From Rheum nobile (Eukaryota > Streptophyta > Magnoliopsida > Caryophyllales > Polygonaceae), in NCBI GenBank assembly GCA_027886185.1, contig WOAB01000127.1, positions 744,001-808,000 on the forward strand: 64,000 nucleotides of DNA, in the 5' to 3' direction. The first letter of the stretch is position 1. Each line of letters begins with the position of its first letter. Below are positions 1 through 10,849 of the stretch, piece by piece. A program made the position numbers and the translations under genes. Under the pieces are notes generated by a model. It was not told the origin of the DNA. It saw only the letters and a program-made list of their open reading frames with translations, and made no database searches.

Positions 1-370
1 CTCAACATTAAGCCTCACATTTACATACTCTGTGTTTGCAAATTCTTTGTTTCTTTTCTTTTTCAAACTCACATATAACTCGATAGGCCAAATAGCATCT
101 TCTGATTGCAAGTTCACAAATTTGAAAGCATCAAGGTCCTCGTCATCTTTGACATCAAATGGTTGTAACTTTGGTTTCCGCAGTGACAGATATTTGAGCT
201 TCATTTCATCTATCTCGTCAATGCATTTTATCTTCTCATCCAACTTTTTCCTCAGATTTGAGCAATTGATATATTCAAACACAACAAGTGCTTTTGTCGT
301 TGTGATCCCACCGAAAACCCACTTGTTTCCCTTACATATCCATTCACCACCTATTCTCAGAGTCAAGTAG
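1..370 (-). other. Open minus-strand reading frame, possible transposase N-terminal fragment
   Basis: Read on the minus strand, this stretch is open from about position 370 to the window edge. It encodes a charged segment containing GGEWICKGNKWVFGG and, later, FDVKDDEDLDAFKFV. The second motif resembles the acidic PB1-like region sometimes found before plant Mutator-type transposases, but I cannot place it in a family. No start codon is convincing and the downstream end is outside the window. The 112-residue plus-strand frame over the same bases (32-370) has no recognisable domain and is probably a shadow. Treat this as a partial coding remnant of unknown function. Confidence 0.25.
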
Positions 371-652
371 TATGATCTTGAACTTGTTATACGAAGAAAA
401 AGCAAACACAAGTACAATTACTTTATGACAAATGTTGACAATATAGTGTCTAACACTCATAATATTATGACGAACATGACTGACACCGACATGAGGGTAA
501 TAGAAAGTTAGGGTTTTAGCCTATCCAGAATTGAAGATAGAAAGGGTTTTCTAGCCAAACGGGACAAAATTGTGTAGGAAAAACAAATATTTTAGAATCA
601 AGGAACAATCACACGCCTACGTACTGAGAAACATGAATTTGGACAAAGAATT

Positions 653-859
653 ATGGAACTCGATACAAATGAGATGCACTTCGAGGCTACAATTAGGGAA
701 CTCTATACAAGGGTGACAGAACTTGAAGGTGAAAATAAGACACTACACTCCCAGAAAGAATTGAGCAAACTTGTATTAAATCCTATTTGTGGGTTTGGTG
801 TTGGTGTCATTATATGGATTAGTGCTTTTAGCATTTGTTATCGAACATGTAGGTCATAA
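653..859 (+). CDS. Small ORF with coiled coil and C-terminal membrane segment, unknown function
   Basis: This 68-codon ORF begins ATG and ends TAA. Residues about 5-40 are rich in Glu, Leu and Lys with heptad-like spacing (RELYTRVTELEGENKTL), suggesting a coiled coil. Residues about 43-64 form one hydrophobic segment (ICGFGVGVIIWISAFSICY) followed by Arg and Cys. This resembles the C-terminus of plant GRF-type zinc-finger proteins (zinc finger, coiled coil, membrane anchor), but no CxCG zinc finger is visible upstream, so it may be the last exon of a broken copy. It lies about 200 bp left of element A. Expression is unknown. Confidence 0.3.
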   Translation: MELDTNEMHFEATIRELYTRVTELEGENKTLHSQKELSKLVLNPICGFGVGVIIWISAFSICYRTCRS

Positions 860-1063
860 CTATAAAGTATGTATCTGATGACTTTGGTTTTTTATGTAAG
901 AGGATGAATTAAATTTCGAATATTATTTCTTGTAAGTGGTAAGTATCATGGTGTAGCATGGTTGATTCTACATGTCAGAGTGTCAAGACTTTGATGTCGC
1001 TCTTCATGTAAGTTTTGCAAATTCAAAAACAATGTCAGCACTAGACACACAGACAATAGTTGC
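860..1063. other. Left flank of element A, ending in target-site copy GTTGC
   Basis: AT-rich sequence without a recognisable gene. Its last five bases (1059-1063, GTTGC) match 10845-10849 on the other side of element A, marking the target-site duplication. Confidence 0.6.
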
Positions 1064-2555
1064 TGATAACACATATTTTATATATATTTTAGGAGTCTAA
1101 TTGCATATTAGATTAAGTAATTTTTCATACATATTTTATATTTTTAATAATTAATTTTGTATTATTTTATATTCGGAGCCTATACTCGTATTTTTTTTAT
1201 TTCATGTATTTTAGGTGCAATTTAAAAGTGATACGAGAATGTTTTCGATGATGCTAAGCAAGTGAAGCATCTATGTAAAATGCACGGGTTTGCTGGAGAA
1301 TAAAATATTTTTATTTGAGACAAATCACAAGATAATATAAAAGTACATCATTCAAATTCAACATGCATGCCCACGTGATGATCTGCTGTTGGACTAAAAA
1401 GGATATTATGCTTTATTGACTGGGCTTAACGTTTTGGGCTTTGGAAGACAGCTTGGACAAGGAAATTAAAGAGGGAGGCGGCCCGCTTTGTTTTAGACGG
1501 GGGAGATTAGTTTTGACTTTATTACGTAGTCTTTAGGTTAGGGGGGAGAGAATTAGAACGTAGCTTTAGTTTAGTTTTACTGGGTTTTTTATTTTTTAGT
1601 TTAGTTTGGAAGCAGCCGACTTGGGAGAAATTTCACTAAGGATTTTGGCACTTTTAGTAATTTGAAGATTTTGGTATTAATGTTCTAATCTCTTGTCAAC
1701 TTGAATTATTTCTATATTGAGATTAAGTTTTCTCATCTCCAGTTTTTATTAAATAATTCATATATATTACTGACTAGTTTAAATCTATTGAGTATGTCTT
1801 TAATTATGGTTGGCTAAATTCCTAGTTCTAAGATTGGGGTGATCCCGATGATGCGTATGTAATTAGAATTATTTTTTTGCCTGAATTGAAATAATATTTG
1901 ATTCGTTCCTAGATGCTTTATGCCCATATTAGCCTATGCAAAATGGATCCTATTAGGGTTTGAGACTGAAAGGTGATAACTTTAATAGGTAGTCAGGTAG
2001 AGTTTGAGACTGAGATGTGATAACTTCTATTGAAATCCTAGGAATTGAACCTGAGTATTATTTGTACGACAGCAACTTTATTACTCTTGAGGATTAATAG
2101 GTTATCATAGATGTTCTAGGTTTGAGTTGGATTAGCGGAGCGCGACAGCGAATGTTATTTCAGTTTATCCCTATACTCTAAGTGCGTTAAAGGGTTTGGA
2201 TGAGATTAGCTCTGCGCGACAGCGATTGTTAGTTTAGTCTAGGCACGTTTACTATCGTTTGAAAGGAGTTAGTAGATTACCTTAGATAGCCTACCTTCAA
2301 ATAATTTGGACTATATTCAGGTGAAGTGTGATTTTATTTACTGTTGTATCATTGCGGTGATCATTAACCTTAGACACATTTATCCCATTGATTTTATCCT
2401 ATTTTATTTGTTTTTTTAGTTATTAGTTTAGTTACAGATTTCATCAATTCCTTATTTTATGGCCTGGTTCATTGATAGTGTGTCAATTAATAATACATTG
2501 TTCTCTGTGGGATCGACACTTGACTACTACAACTGATACCGTACACTTGCGGGTA
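1064..2555 (+). repeat. Element A 5' LTR, 3' end truncated
   Basis: Starts TGATAACACATATTTTATAT and stays similar to the split 3' LTR up to the word ACACTTGCGGGTA, then diverges. The 3' LTR continues about 17 nt further to GCCACATCA, so this copy has lost its terminal CA and the adjacent primer-binding site. Small substitutions and short indels separate the two copies. Confidence 0.88.
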
Positions 2556-2563
2556 ATTCAATA

Positions 2564-2829
2564 GAATTATCCCTCCCCCCAAGCTTAAATTCTACATTGT
2601 CCCCAATGTAGAAATAAAAGAAAGAGAAAAAGAAACTCACCAAATTGTCATGCAATCTCCGCGCATATTTCAATGGGCCTTTGGTCGTCATGCACCATTA
2701 CTCGTTTCTAGTGATTTACTTCCTTGTCGTGATGCCTGAATGCCTGACAATTTGGTGAGTTTTTTTTCTCTTTCTTTTATTTCTACATTGGGGACAATGT
2801 AAAATTTAAGCTTGGGGGAGGGATAATTC
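2564..2829. repeat. Inverted repeat, arms of about 86 bp, at the broken LTR/internal junction of A
   Basis: Left arm about 2564-2650 (AATTATCCCTCC to CACCAAATTGTCA) is the reverse complement of right arm about 2745-2829 (TGACAATTTGGTGAG to GGATAATT), with a 94-bp spacer and few mismatches. The right arm contains the AAGCTTGGGGGAGG tract, so the left arm appears to be an inverted copy of internal sequence that replaced the LTR end and primer site. Each arm also contains a short hairpin built on CTACATTG and CAATGTAG. Confidence 0.9.
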
Positions 2830-4054
2830 CATGGTGTAGTTCCGTTTGCATTTTGGTGTTTTTAGTGTCATTTTTTTTTTGTTTTTCATAACATTTCATG
2901 CATCATGCATTGTATTTTAGGTGTTTGATATGATCCCCATGCTTTGCTTTGTTTGTTTGTCTGGCTAAATTTCTCTTGAAATATATCGGTTATTAATATT
3001 CTAATTGATTTTTAGCATGTTGATGAGAATTTTTATATTTTCTAATGTTTGAGTTAGAGTATGTATTTAGTCATTCATTGAGACTAGTTAGGACTAAAAT
3101 TCTAGACAGAAATAACCTGTGAGCTTTTGAGCCTTAGGACTGCACAAAATTGCATCCTCTTTTTTTTTTTCATGTGTGTGATTATCACTTTGATTGTTTT
3201 ATCTTTAGAACTTGCGTTTAGAACTTATTTTGAGGCCACGTTAATGACTTGTGTACATGATATAAAAATGATTGAGGCATTATTTTTATTAGCCTATATT
3301 TCCCTTTACCACCTTTATATATTATTCATCTGCTTGAAGCCCGTTGAGCCTAATTAGCCTATTTGTTTGGAAGTTCCACAAAAACATCCGAGCCTAATGA
3401 TTAGCCTTTTACCCATCCGACAATTAGGATGATTTCTTTGTTTGTTTTTATGGTTGCAAGCCAAGCTTGGGGGAGTTATTTATATGGTGTTATTGTTGAA
3501 AGTGTTTTGGCTTTTGGAAAAAAAAAAAAGAATGAAGAGAAAAAAAAACCAAGAATAAAAGGGTGTTTAGTTGAAAAGAATGGTAAGATAAATCCTCAAG
3601 TTTGGTGTAGTCTTGGTTAGTTCCTCTTTCTCGGATTTAGCACCACATGGCCAAATTGTATCCATACCTTTCTTTTTACCTGACCTCATTACAACCCAAT
3701 AAAAGTCCTCTTGATTTATGTCATGTACAAGGTCCCTAGTAGTGGAGATTTAAGACACTAATGTAAGCTTATGGTAGATATGTTTTCAAAGTTGAGATTT
3801 GAGCGAAATCACTTACCCTAAACACATGAGCGAGAGTGATTCTTATTCTTTTTCCTAAGTGAGGTCTAGCGTGGACGTTCTACTTAGTCTCCTTAATGGT
3901 TATTTGCGTGCTTTTGATGATTACATTGTTAAATATTTAAGTTTTCATGGACTTGCTTGAATATTAATTAGGTAGAGACAACATTTGTATTTCTTGTGAA
4001 ATTTTGAACTACGTTCTTGCTTGAGGACAAGCAAGGTTTAAGCTTGGGGGAATT
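2830..4054 (+). other. Element A residual internal region and polypurine tract
   Basis: Non-coding, T-rich internal sequence. Frames at 3127-3357 and 3429-3620 are open but low-complexity and match no domain. AAGCTTGGGGGA tracts occur at about 2808, 3464 and 4040. The last, just before the 3' LTR at 4055, is the likely plus-strand primer. It is preceded by hairpin GCTTG-AGGA-CAAGC (4019-4032). No reverse transcriptase or integrase sequence remains. Confidence 0.6.
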
Positions 4055-4249
4055 TGATAACATCTATTTTATACATATTTTAGAAGTCTAGTTGCATATT
4101 AGATTAGGTCATTTTTCATGCATATTTTATTTTTTTAATAACTAATTTTGTATTATTTTATATTCGGAGCCTATACTCGTATTTTTATTATTTCGGATAT
4201 TTTAGGTGCAATTTAAAAGTGATACGAGAATGTTTTCGACGATGCTAAG
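4055..4249 (+). repeat. Element A 3' LTR, left part
   Basis: Begins TGATAACATCTATTTTATAC and aligns with the start of the 5' LTR (1064 onward). It stops at GATGCTAAG, where element C is inserted; CTAAG (4245-4249) is the left copy of C's target duplication. The LTR resumes at 9544. Confidence 0.9.
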
Positions 4250-5579
4250 TGATAAGCACTACTTTGTAGGGCTTAACTAAGAGTTATTAGAGGGTTTTAT
4301 TGGTGTCATTCGGGTAGATTTAGACACATTCTTGTGCATGGCGTTTGGGGGCAAAGTCTGGTGTTTTTGGAGGTGTATGAGCTATTTTGGATATCATAGG
4401 AGACACTGAGGAAGGAAGCCACCAAAAGAAGACGCCAAGGAAGTGAAGACGAGAGGTTGGGAGGCGAAGCCAAGGAGTGAAGGCCGAGCATTAACCGCGA
4501 TCGCGGGCAAGGGTTCCGCGATCGCGGTTCCTCGAGCAAGTCGAGAGTTTTCCGCAGGCGCGGAGGAATGTGAAGAGCGCGGAGCCACAAGAGGCCGCGA
4601 TCGCGGTAAATGGGCCGCGATCGCGGGTCGTCGACGCTGGATGTTCTGACTTTTCCCGAGTCTATCTTTACTAATTTCTTTTCTTATTTTTCCACTTTAT
4701 TTCGTTTCTTTTCTTATTGGGCTTAGGAACTTGTTAGGCCCATATTAGTTCTCTTTTCTATTTAACCTAGGAAGAAAGCTCATTCTAGAGAGACAAATCA
4801 TATCAGGTTTTAGTTTTACATCATCGTTGTTTTCTCAAGACTATGGAAGACTAAGCATTTTTTCTTAGTCTGGCAATGGAAGCTTAAGTTTTGATTATTG
4901 GTTGTGAGGTTATGTTCCCTTTCTTAATTCCTATTGATCTATATCTCTTCTCTTAAGCAGAATATCATTGAATAATTATTGATTTGTCTAGACATGCCAT
5001 CTAGGTTTATTGATTGTTACTCATATTTCTATGACTAGGAAACTGTTGGGCTAACGTCATGGTCTGGAGTGGCAAGCATAGGTTTTATTTGCTTCTGTGG
5101 ATTTTATCTATGTAGAGATTTGATTTCATGTTGAATGTTTCTGGTTGAGGTGTTACGTGTATCCTGGTTAATTCTTATCTTCATTGCTGTCTTTGGGTTG
5201 AATCACTAGTGGTGTTAGGGTTATTCATTGGTAAGGGTTCTTAGGGATGGTTTCCTTATTAACCTACACAAGATCGGGACAGGAATAATCATAGGAAGGA
5301 ATTGGAAATAATCTAGGATCAACCAACCAAAACTTAAGCGGAAATTGCCTGGCTAAGTGTTTTCTCACATTTGATTGCATACTATTTATTCTGTTTTATT
5401 TTCTACTTGATTAAAACCTCAAAAAAAACCTTTATTACTACTGTTCGATTGGTATTCAATTTGTGACAGGAATATAGACGCTTGTGATTCTATTGGGATT
5501 TCGACCCTTGCTTGCTTACTATACTAGTTTGGAAGTTGAGGTTTACTTTGATTTGGCATAACGACCTTAGGCCATGTCA
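4250..5579 (+). repeat. Element C 5' LTR (1330 bp)
   Basis: Starts TGATAAGCACTACTTTGTAG and ends GGCCATGTCA. It matches 8208-9538 with scattered substitutions. It contains four exact CCGCGATCGCGG palindromes at 4495, 4516, 4595 and 4615. Short ORFs here (4306-4649) run through the palindromes on both strands and are not convincing genes. Confidence 0.95.
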
Positions 5580-5583
5580 AATT

Positions 5584-5601
5584 TGGCGCCGTTGCCGGGG
5601 A
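5584..5601 (+). promoter_or_regulatory. Element C primer-binding site, tRNA-Asp type
   Basis: TGGCGCCGTTGCCGGGGA lies 4 nt after the 5' LTR. It is complementary to the 3' end of plant tRNA-Asp including CCA, so it should prime minus-strand DNA synthesis. This primer choice is usual in Athila/Tat-type elements. Confidence 0.92.
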
Positions 5602-5739
5602 ATCACTGTCTGTTTTCTTGTAAATAAATTGAATATTGATCTTTCTAGGGAACCTATCTTACGGTTCCCTCTAACATTACTAACTTTTCATTGACGAAGT
5701 GCAATTCAGAGTAGATAATTCTGTTGGAGAACTCTAGCT

Positions 5740-6681
5740 ATGGCGCAAGAAAGCATGACATTGTTGGAGAACTCTAGCTATGGTGAGAACACACTGCTGG
5801 CACTCACCCAGACACTTCAAGCATTAACACAAGCGGTGATTCAAGCCGGTGCAAACAATACACAAGTAATGAAAGAGGGATTCTCTCAGCTCTCCCAGCA
5901 AAATTATACTCTGCACCAATTGTCTCAGCAATCTATATCAAGCTTGGGTGCATCAATGGAGCGGCTGACGCAATGGATACCTGCTATAGCAGAATCTCAA
6001 CCTAAGGGCAATGCTGCCCAGCGGCATGTTGAGGAGAAGGCAGAATTTGGAGAGCTCCTCGCAGAAGAGAAACCGCGACCGCGGGAGGAGTGTTGCAACC
6101 ACGGTATGCTGGGTGAAATAGGGCATTGTGCTGAATTTGATGATGAGGTTGAGAAGGACCTCGAAGAGGAAATCAAAAGCTTCAAGAACAGTATGCTACC
6201 TGGCGCGGTATGTTCTCCTGAAATTGAAGAGGAGATGGACGAGGACAGGGACTATGAGCCTCAAAACTACACTCAACATGAATGGCCCTTGCTGGAGTCC
6301 CAGATTCCCATCACACCTCCCCCTGAGGCTCTCAATGGAAGCAAGCCAGAAGCTCCTTTGGTCACACTGGCCAACATCATCCCTCGTTGTGCAGATTCTG
6401 TGAAGACGAGGCAGAAGATAGGAAAGAAGCCGAAGGTGAAGCAAAAGAGTGAGGTTGCAGGCCAAATGTCGGATTACCTCATACTAGACACGGGGCAGGA
6501 TAGGCGTACAACCTCTGCAATGCTGGGAAGCGAATTCTTGAAGACGACAACTGCAGTCATGGATACGAAGGGTGATCCGCTCACAACGAAAGGCAGAAGG
6601 AAGGGGGTACAGTCGTACCTGAAGAGGCACCCCCCAGATTTGGAACCAAGAAGGGTGGTCGCTGTAAGCGACCCGGGATGA
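5740..6681 (+). CDS. Gag-position ORF of element C (313 aa)
   Basis: This is the only substantial ORF in C, starting ATG about 140 nt after the primer site and ending TGA. Residues 1-90 are rich in Gln, Ser and Leu (LLALTQTLQALTQAVIQAG) and could form an amphipathic helical oligomerisation region. Residues about 95-180 are strongly acidic, and the C-terminal third is basic (KIGKKPKVKQKSE, TTKGRRKGVQSYLKRHP). No zinc knuckle or catalytic motif is seen. The sequence after the stop (GGCGCTGCTCGGGAGGCAAC) resembles the segment that follows pol in related elements, so the ORF may fuse a gag start to a pol tail by internal deletion. A 21-bp direct repeat with 40-bp period (5723-5743, 5763-5783) overlaps the start. 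Function is uncertain. Confidence 0.6.
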   Translation: MAQESMTLLENSSYGENTLLALTQTLQALTQAVIQAGANNTQVMKEGFSQLSQQNYTLHQLSQQSISSLGASMERLTQWIPAIAESQPKGNAAQRHVEEKAEFGELLAEEKPRPREECCNHGMLGEIGHCAEFDDEVEKDLEEEIKSFKNSMLPGAVCSPEIEEEMDEDRDYEPQNYTQHEWPLLESQIPITPPPEALNGSKPEAPLVTLANIIPRCADSVKTRQKIGKKPKVKQKSEVAGQMSDYLILDTGQDRRTTSAMLGSEFLKTTTAVMDTKGDPLTTKGRRKGVQSYLKRHPPDLEPRRVVAVSDPG

Positions 6682-6850
6682 ATAAAGAGCACCATGTCGA
6701 GCCATGACAGTAACCAAGGCGCTGCTCGGGAGGCAACCCGAGGTAAGACTTTCAACTTACTTTTTCTATCAGAAGCTTAGTTTTCCCTTGTTTTTGAAAT
6801 TTTTGCTCTGTTTTTGTTCGACTAAACCACGCAGAAAAGCCGAGAAGAAA

Positions 6851-7106
6851 CCGCGATCGCAGCATAAAACCCGCGATCGCGGTCGGAGAAAGTCGAGGAA
6901 AAACCGCGATCGCGGCATAAAACCCGCGATCGCGGCATAAAACCCGCGATCGCGGCCCCATGGCGCGCCGTGAATTAGGGTTTAGTCTGATTAAAAAAAA
7001 AACGCGATCGCGGATACTGTTCACCCGCGATCGCGGGGTTACTGTTCATCGGAAAAAAAAATTGTATGTTACCCGTGATCGCGGCCTTCCCTGCCGCAAT
7101 CGCGGT
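6851..7106. repeat. CCGCGATCGCGG palindrome cluster in element C
   Basis: Exact or near-exact copies of the self-complementary 12-mer CCGCGATCGCGG occur at 6851, 6871, 6904, 6924, 6944, about 7002, 7025, about 7074 and about 7095. Several share a 20-bp period, palindrome plus CATAAAAC. A degenerate copy lies near 6068 and more copies lie in both LTRs. The ORF 6960-7457 reads through part of the cluster and matches no family. Confidence 0.9.
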
Positions 7107-8207
7107 TCCTCCACGGTATTCCTTCCATGGCGATTCTTCCACGACGGTTCCCTCCTTTATGGCGGTTATTTCCACGGCAGTTCATTCATGGCGGTTCTGA
7201 GGCGGTCTTTCTTCATCATGTTCGCGAGCAACAACCGGTGTACCCTTGATCCATCCATTATTGTTGTTCCCTGCGGTACGTCTTCACCTGTGCGTCACCA
7301 CCTGTGCATACTGAGTTCGGAGTTCCAGCATTCCATGATCTATCTCTTGGGAAGTTCGACTGTTGAAGTGGTGATGAAGTTTATGGGGATCCCTACATCC
7401 CTGAGTACCTTCCTAGCATTATTGACGAAGACTACCACCCCGGCGTACGCTCAGTGAGTTCTTCCTTTCTTCCCCTCATATTTTTCTTTGTCTTCCATAC
7501 ATTGAGGACAATGCATGATTCAAGCATGGGGGAGTAGAAAGTACTTGCTATCTATCTTGTAAATTAGTTTCGATTTCAACATTGTCCATTGTTCGCATTC
7601 CCTTTAAAAAAAAAAAATTAGAAAAAGTCAAAAAAGCAAAAAAGACATACATGAAAATCCTGGGATAAGTCGAAAACCCGAAAGGACGGCTTGGGTAATA
7701 AGAAGGTGGCCCAGACCAGCGCTAGGCTGGGGTAAAAAGGTGTCTGAGTGACGTGAGCATATGTGAGCACCTCTATGGAAAAAAAAAACGAGTGGCTAGG
7801 ATGAAAACCCAAAAGGGCTCCTATGCAAAATGAGTGGAAAGAAGATGAGTGATTTTAGGATATCATTTTACCTGGAGGGGCGACATAAGAAGAGGAGACA
7901 AAGAAGGATTGTCGGGTAGGTCACTCTGGGAAGCATAAGGAGTCATAGATGAAGGCTAGAATTAGAGGTCACTTTACACTATTGGATGTCCGGGCTAAGC
8001 TTGGGGAAGTACTCTGCTTGTCCCTTAAGCTTGTTGATGGAGGATGTGTTGTGAATGAGATTGGTGCCAGGAGCTTGGCATGGGTTAGGTGACTCTTAGT
8101 ACATTGTGTTTGGAGAGATGCTTCCTGAGGCCTTGGGTGTTTCATTGGAGGAGTAGACTTTTTATTAGTTTACTCGAGGACGAGCAAGGTCTAAGCATGG
8201 GGGAGTT
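7107..8207 (+). other. Element C non-coding 3' region and polypurine tract
   Basis: No protein domain is recognisable; short frames end in low-complexity sequence. The region holds two hairpin-plus-purine modules: ACATTG-AGGA-CAATGC at 7499-7514 followed by AAGCATGGGGGAG, and CTCG-AGGA-CGAG at 8173-8184 followed by AAGCATGGGGGAGTT (8193-8207). The second touches the 3' LTR and is the likely plus-strand primer. Confidence 0.65.
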
Positions 8208-9538
8208 TGATAAGCACTACTTTGTAGGGCTTAACTAAGAGTTATTAGAGGGTTTTATTGGTGTCATTCGGGTAGATTTAGACACATTCTTGTGCGTGGC
8301 GTTTGGGGGCGAAGTCTGGTGTTTTTGGAGGTGTATGAGCTATTTTGGATATCATAGGAGACACTGAGGAAGGAAGCCACCAAAAGAAGACGCCAAGGAA
8401 GTGAAGACGAGAGGTTGGGAGGCGAAGCCAAGGAGTGAAGGCCGAGCATTAACCGCGACTGCGGGCAAGGGTGCCGCGATCGCGGTTCCTCAGGCAAGTC
8501 GAGAGTTTTCCGCAGGCGCGGAGGAATGTGAAGAGCGCGGAGCCACAAGAGGCCGCGATCGCGGTAAATGGGCCGCGATCGCGGGTCGTCGACGCTGGAA
8601 GTTCTGACTTTTCCCGAGTCTATCTTTACTAATTTATTTTCTTATTTTTCCATTTTATTTCGTTTCTTTTCTTATTGGGCTTAGGAACTTGTTAGGCCCA
8701 TATTAGTTCTCTTTTCTATTTAACCTAGGAAGAAAGCTCATTCTAGAGAGACAAATCATATCAGGTTTTAGTTTTACATCATCGTTGTTTTCTCAAGACT
8801 ATGGAAGACTAAGCACTTTTGCTTAGTCTGGCAATGTAAGCTTAAGTTTTGATTATTGGTTGTGAGGTTATGTTCCCTTTCTTAATTCCTATTGATCTAT
8901 ATCTCTTCTCTTAGGCAGAATATCATTGAATAATTATTGATTTGTCTAGACAGGCCATCTAGGTTTATTGATTGTTACTCATATTGCTATGACTAGGAAA
9001 CTGTTGGGCTAACGTCCTGGTCTGGAGTGGCAAGCATAGGTTTTATTTGCTTTTGTGGATTTTATCTATGTAGAGATTTGATTTCATGTTGAATGCTTCT
9101 GGTTGAGGTGTTATATGTATCCTGGTTAATTCTTATATTCATTGCTGCCTTTGGGTTGAATCACTAGTGGTGTTAGGGTTATTCATTGGTAAGGGTTCTT
9201 AGGGATGGTTTCCTTATTAATCTACACAAGATCGGGACATGAATAATCATAGGAAGGAATTGGAAGTAATCTAGGATCAACCAACCAAAACTTAAGTGGA
9301 AATTGTCTGGCTAAGTGTTTTCTCACATTTGATTGCATACTATTTATTCTGTTTTATTTTCTACTTGATTAAAACCTCAAACCCCCCCCCCTGTTACTAC
9401 TGTTCGATTGGTATTCAATTTGTGACAGGAATATAGACGTTTGTGATTCTCTTGGGATTTCGACCCTTGCTTACTTATTATACTAGTTTGGAAGTTCAGA
9501 TTTACTTTGATTTGACATAACGACTTTAGACCACGTCA
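8208..9538 (+). repeat. Element C 3' LTR (1331 bp)
   Basis: Near-identical to 4250-5579, ending GACCACGTCA before the target copy CTAAG (9539-9543). One of the four GCGATCGC palindromes has changed to GCGACTGC (near 8455), so three intact copies remain. A run of eleven C at about 9379 replaces an A-rich stretch in the other LTR. Confidence 0.95.
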
Positions 9539-9543
9539 CTAAG

Positions 9544-10844
9544 CAAGTGAAACACCTATGGAAAATGCACGGATTTGCTGGAGAATAAAATATTTTTATT
9601 TGAGACAAATCACAAGATGATATAAAAGTACATCATTCAAATTCAACATGCATGCCCACGTGATGATCTGCTGTTGGACTAAAAAGGCTATTATGCTTTA
9701 TTGACTGGGCTTAACGTTTTGGGCTTTGGAAGATAGCTTGGACAAGGAAATTAAGGAGGGAGGCGGCCCGCTTTGTTTTAGACGGGGGATTAGTTTTGAC
9801 TTTATTACGTAGTCTTTAGGTTAGGGGGGAGAGAATTAGAACGTAGCTTTAGTTTAGTTTTACTGGGTTTTTTTATTTTTTAGTTTAGTTTGGAAGCAGC
9901 CGACTTGGGAGAAATTTCACAAAGGATTTTGGCACTTTAATACTTTGAAGATTTTGGTATTAATGTTCTAGTCTCTTATTAACTTGAATTATTTTTATAT
10001 TAAGACTAAGTTTTCTTATCTCTTATTTTTATTGAATAATTCATATATGTTGCTGACTAATTTAAATCTATTGAGTATGTCTTCAATTATGCTTGGTTAA
10101 ATTTCTAGTTCTAAGGTTGGGGGATCCCGATAATGCGTATGTAATTAGAATTATTTATTTGCCTGAATTGAAATAATATTTGATTCGTTTCTACATGCTT
10201 TATGCCCATATTAGCCTATGCAAAATGGATCCTATTAGGATTTGAGACTGAAAGGTGATAACTTTAATAGGTAGTCAGGTAGAGTTTGAGACTGGGAGGT
10301 GATAACTTCTACTGGAATCCTAGGAATTGAACCTGAGTATTATTTGTGCGACAACAACTTAATTACTCTTGAGGATTAATAGGCTATCATAGATGTTCTA
10401 GGTTTGAGTTGGATTAGCGGAGCGCGACAACGAATGTTATTTCAGTTTATCCCTATACTCTAAGTGCGTTAAAGGGTTTGGATGAGATTAGCTCTGCGTG
10501 ACAACGATTGTTAGTTTAGTCTAGACACGTTTACTATCGTCTGAAAGGAGTTAGTAGATTACCTTAGATAGCCTACCTTCAAATACTTTGGACTAGATTC
10601 AGATGCCGTGTGATTTTATTTACTGTTGCATCGTTGCGGTGATCCTTAACCTTAGACATATTTATCCCATTGATTTTATCCTGTTTTATTAGTTATTAGT
10701 TTAGTTACATATTTCATCAATTCCTTATTTTATGGCATAGTTCATTGATAGTGTTTCAATTAATATTACATTGGTCTCTGTGGGATCGACACTTGACTAC
10801 TACAACTGATCTTGTACACTTGCGGGTAGGTTTTAGCCACATCA
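9544..10844 (+). repeat. Element A 3' LTR, right part
   Basis: Continues the LTR interrupted at 4249 and aligns to about 1258-2555. It carries the full terminus GGTTTTAGCCACATCA lost from the 5' LTR. It is followed by GTTGC (10845-10849), matching the left flank. Confidence 0.9.
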
Positions 10845-10849
10845 GTTGC

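Larger units (their letters stand above)
4250..9538 (+). mobile_element. Element C: complete non-autonomous LTR retrotransposon inserted in A
   Basis: It is a 5289-bp element with two near-identical LTRs (4250-5579, 8208-9538), TG...CA ends and target duplication CTAAG at 4245-4249 and 9539-9543. Order: LTR, aspartate-tRNA primer site, one gag-position ORF, non-coding region with GCGATCGC palindromes, polypurine tract, LTR. No protease, integrase, reverse transcriptase or RNase H is present. The primer site and the ATGGGGGAGTTTGATAA junction fit the Athila/Tat group of Ty3/gypsy. The similar LTRs suggest recent insertion by enzymes supplied in trans, which is inference. Confidence 0.93.
1064..10844 (+). 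mobile_element. Element A: LTR retrotransposon, Athila/Tat-like, internally deleted and nested by C
   Basis: Both ends are defined by related LTRs (1064-2555 and 4055-4249 plus 9544-10844) and a 5-bp duplication GTTGC at 1059-1063 and 10845-10849. The outer ends are TGAT...ATCA. Between the LTRs only about 1.5 kb remains, with no gag or pol domain, so the element cannot encode its own mobility. The last 5 nt of the LTR1-proximal unit and the primer site are replaced by an inverted repeat (2564-2829). The 3' LTR is interrupted by element C. The Athila/Tat assignment rests on LTR style and the AAGCTTGGGGGA tract before the 3' LTR; it is inference. Confidence 0.88.

Noticed and set aside
4306..4649. 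Overlapping ORFs on both strands in the element C LTR
   Set aside because: They follow GC-rich palindromes, recur in both LTRs and lack any domain.
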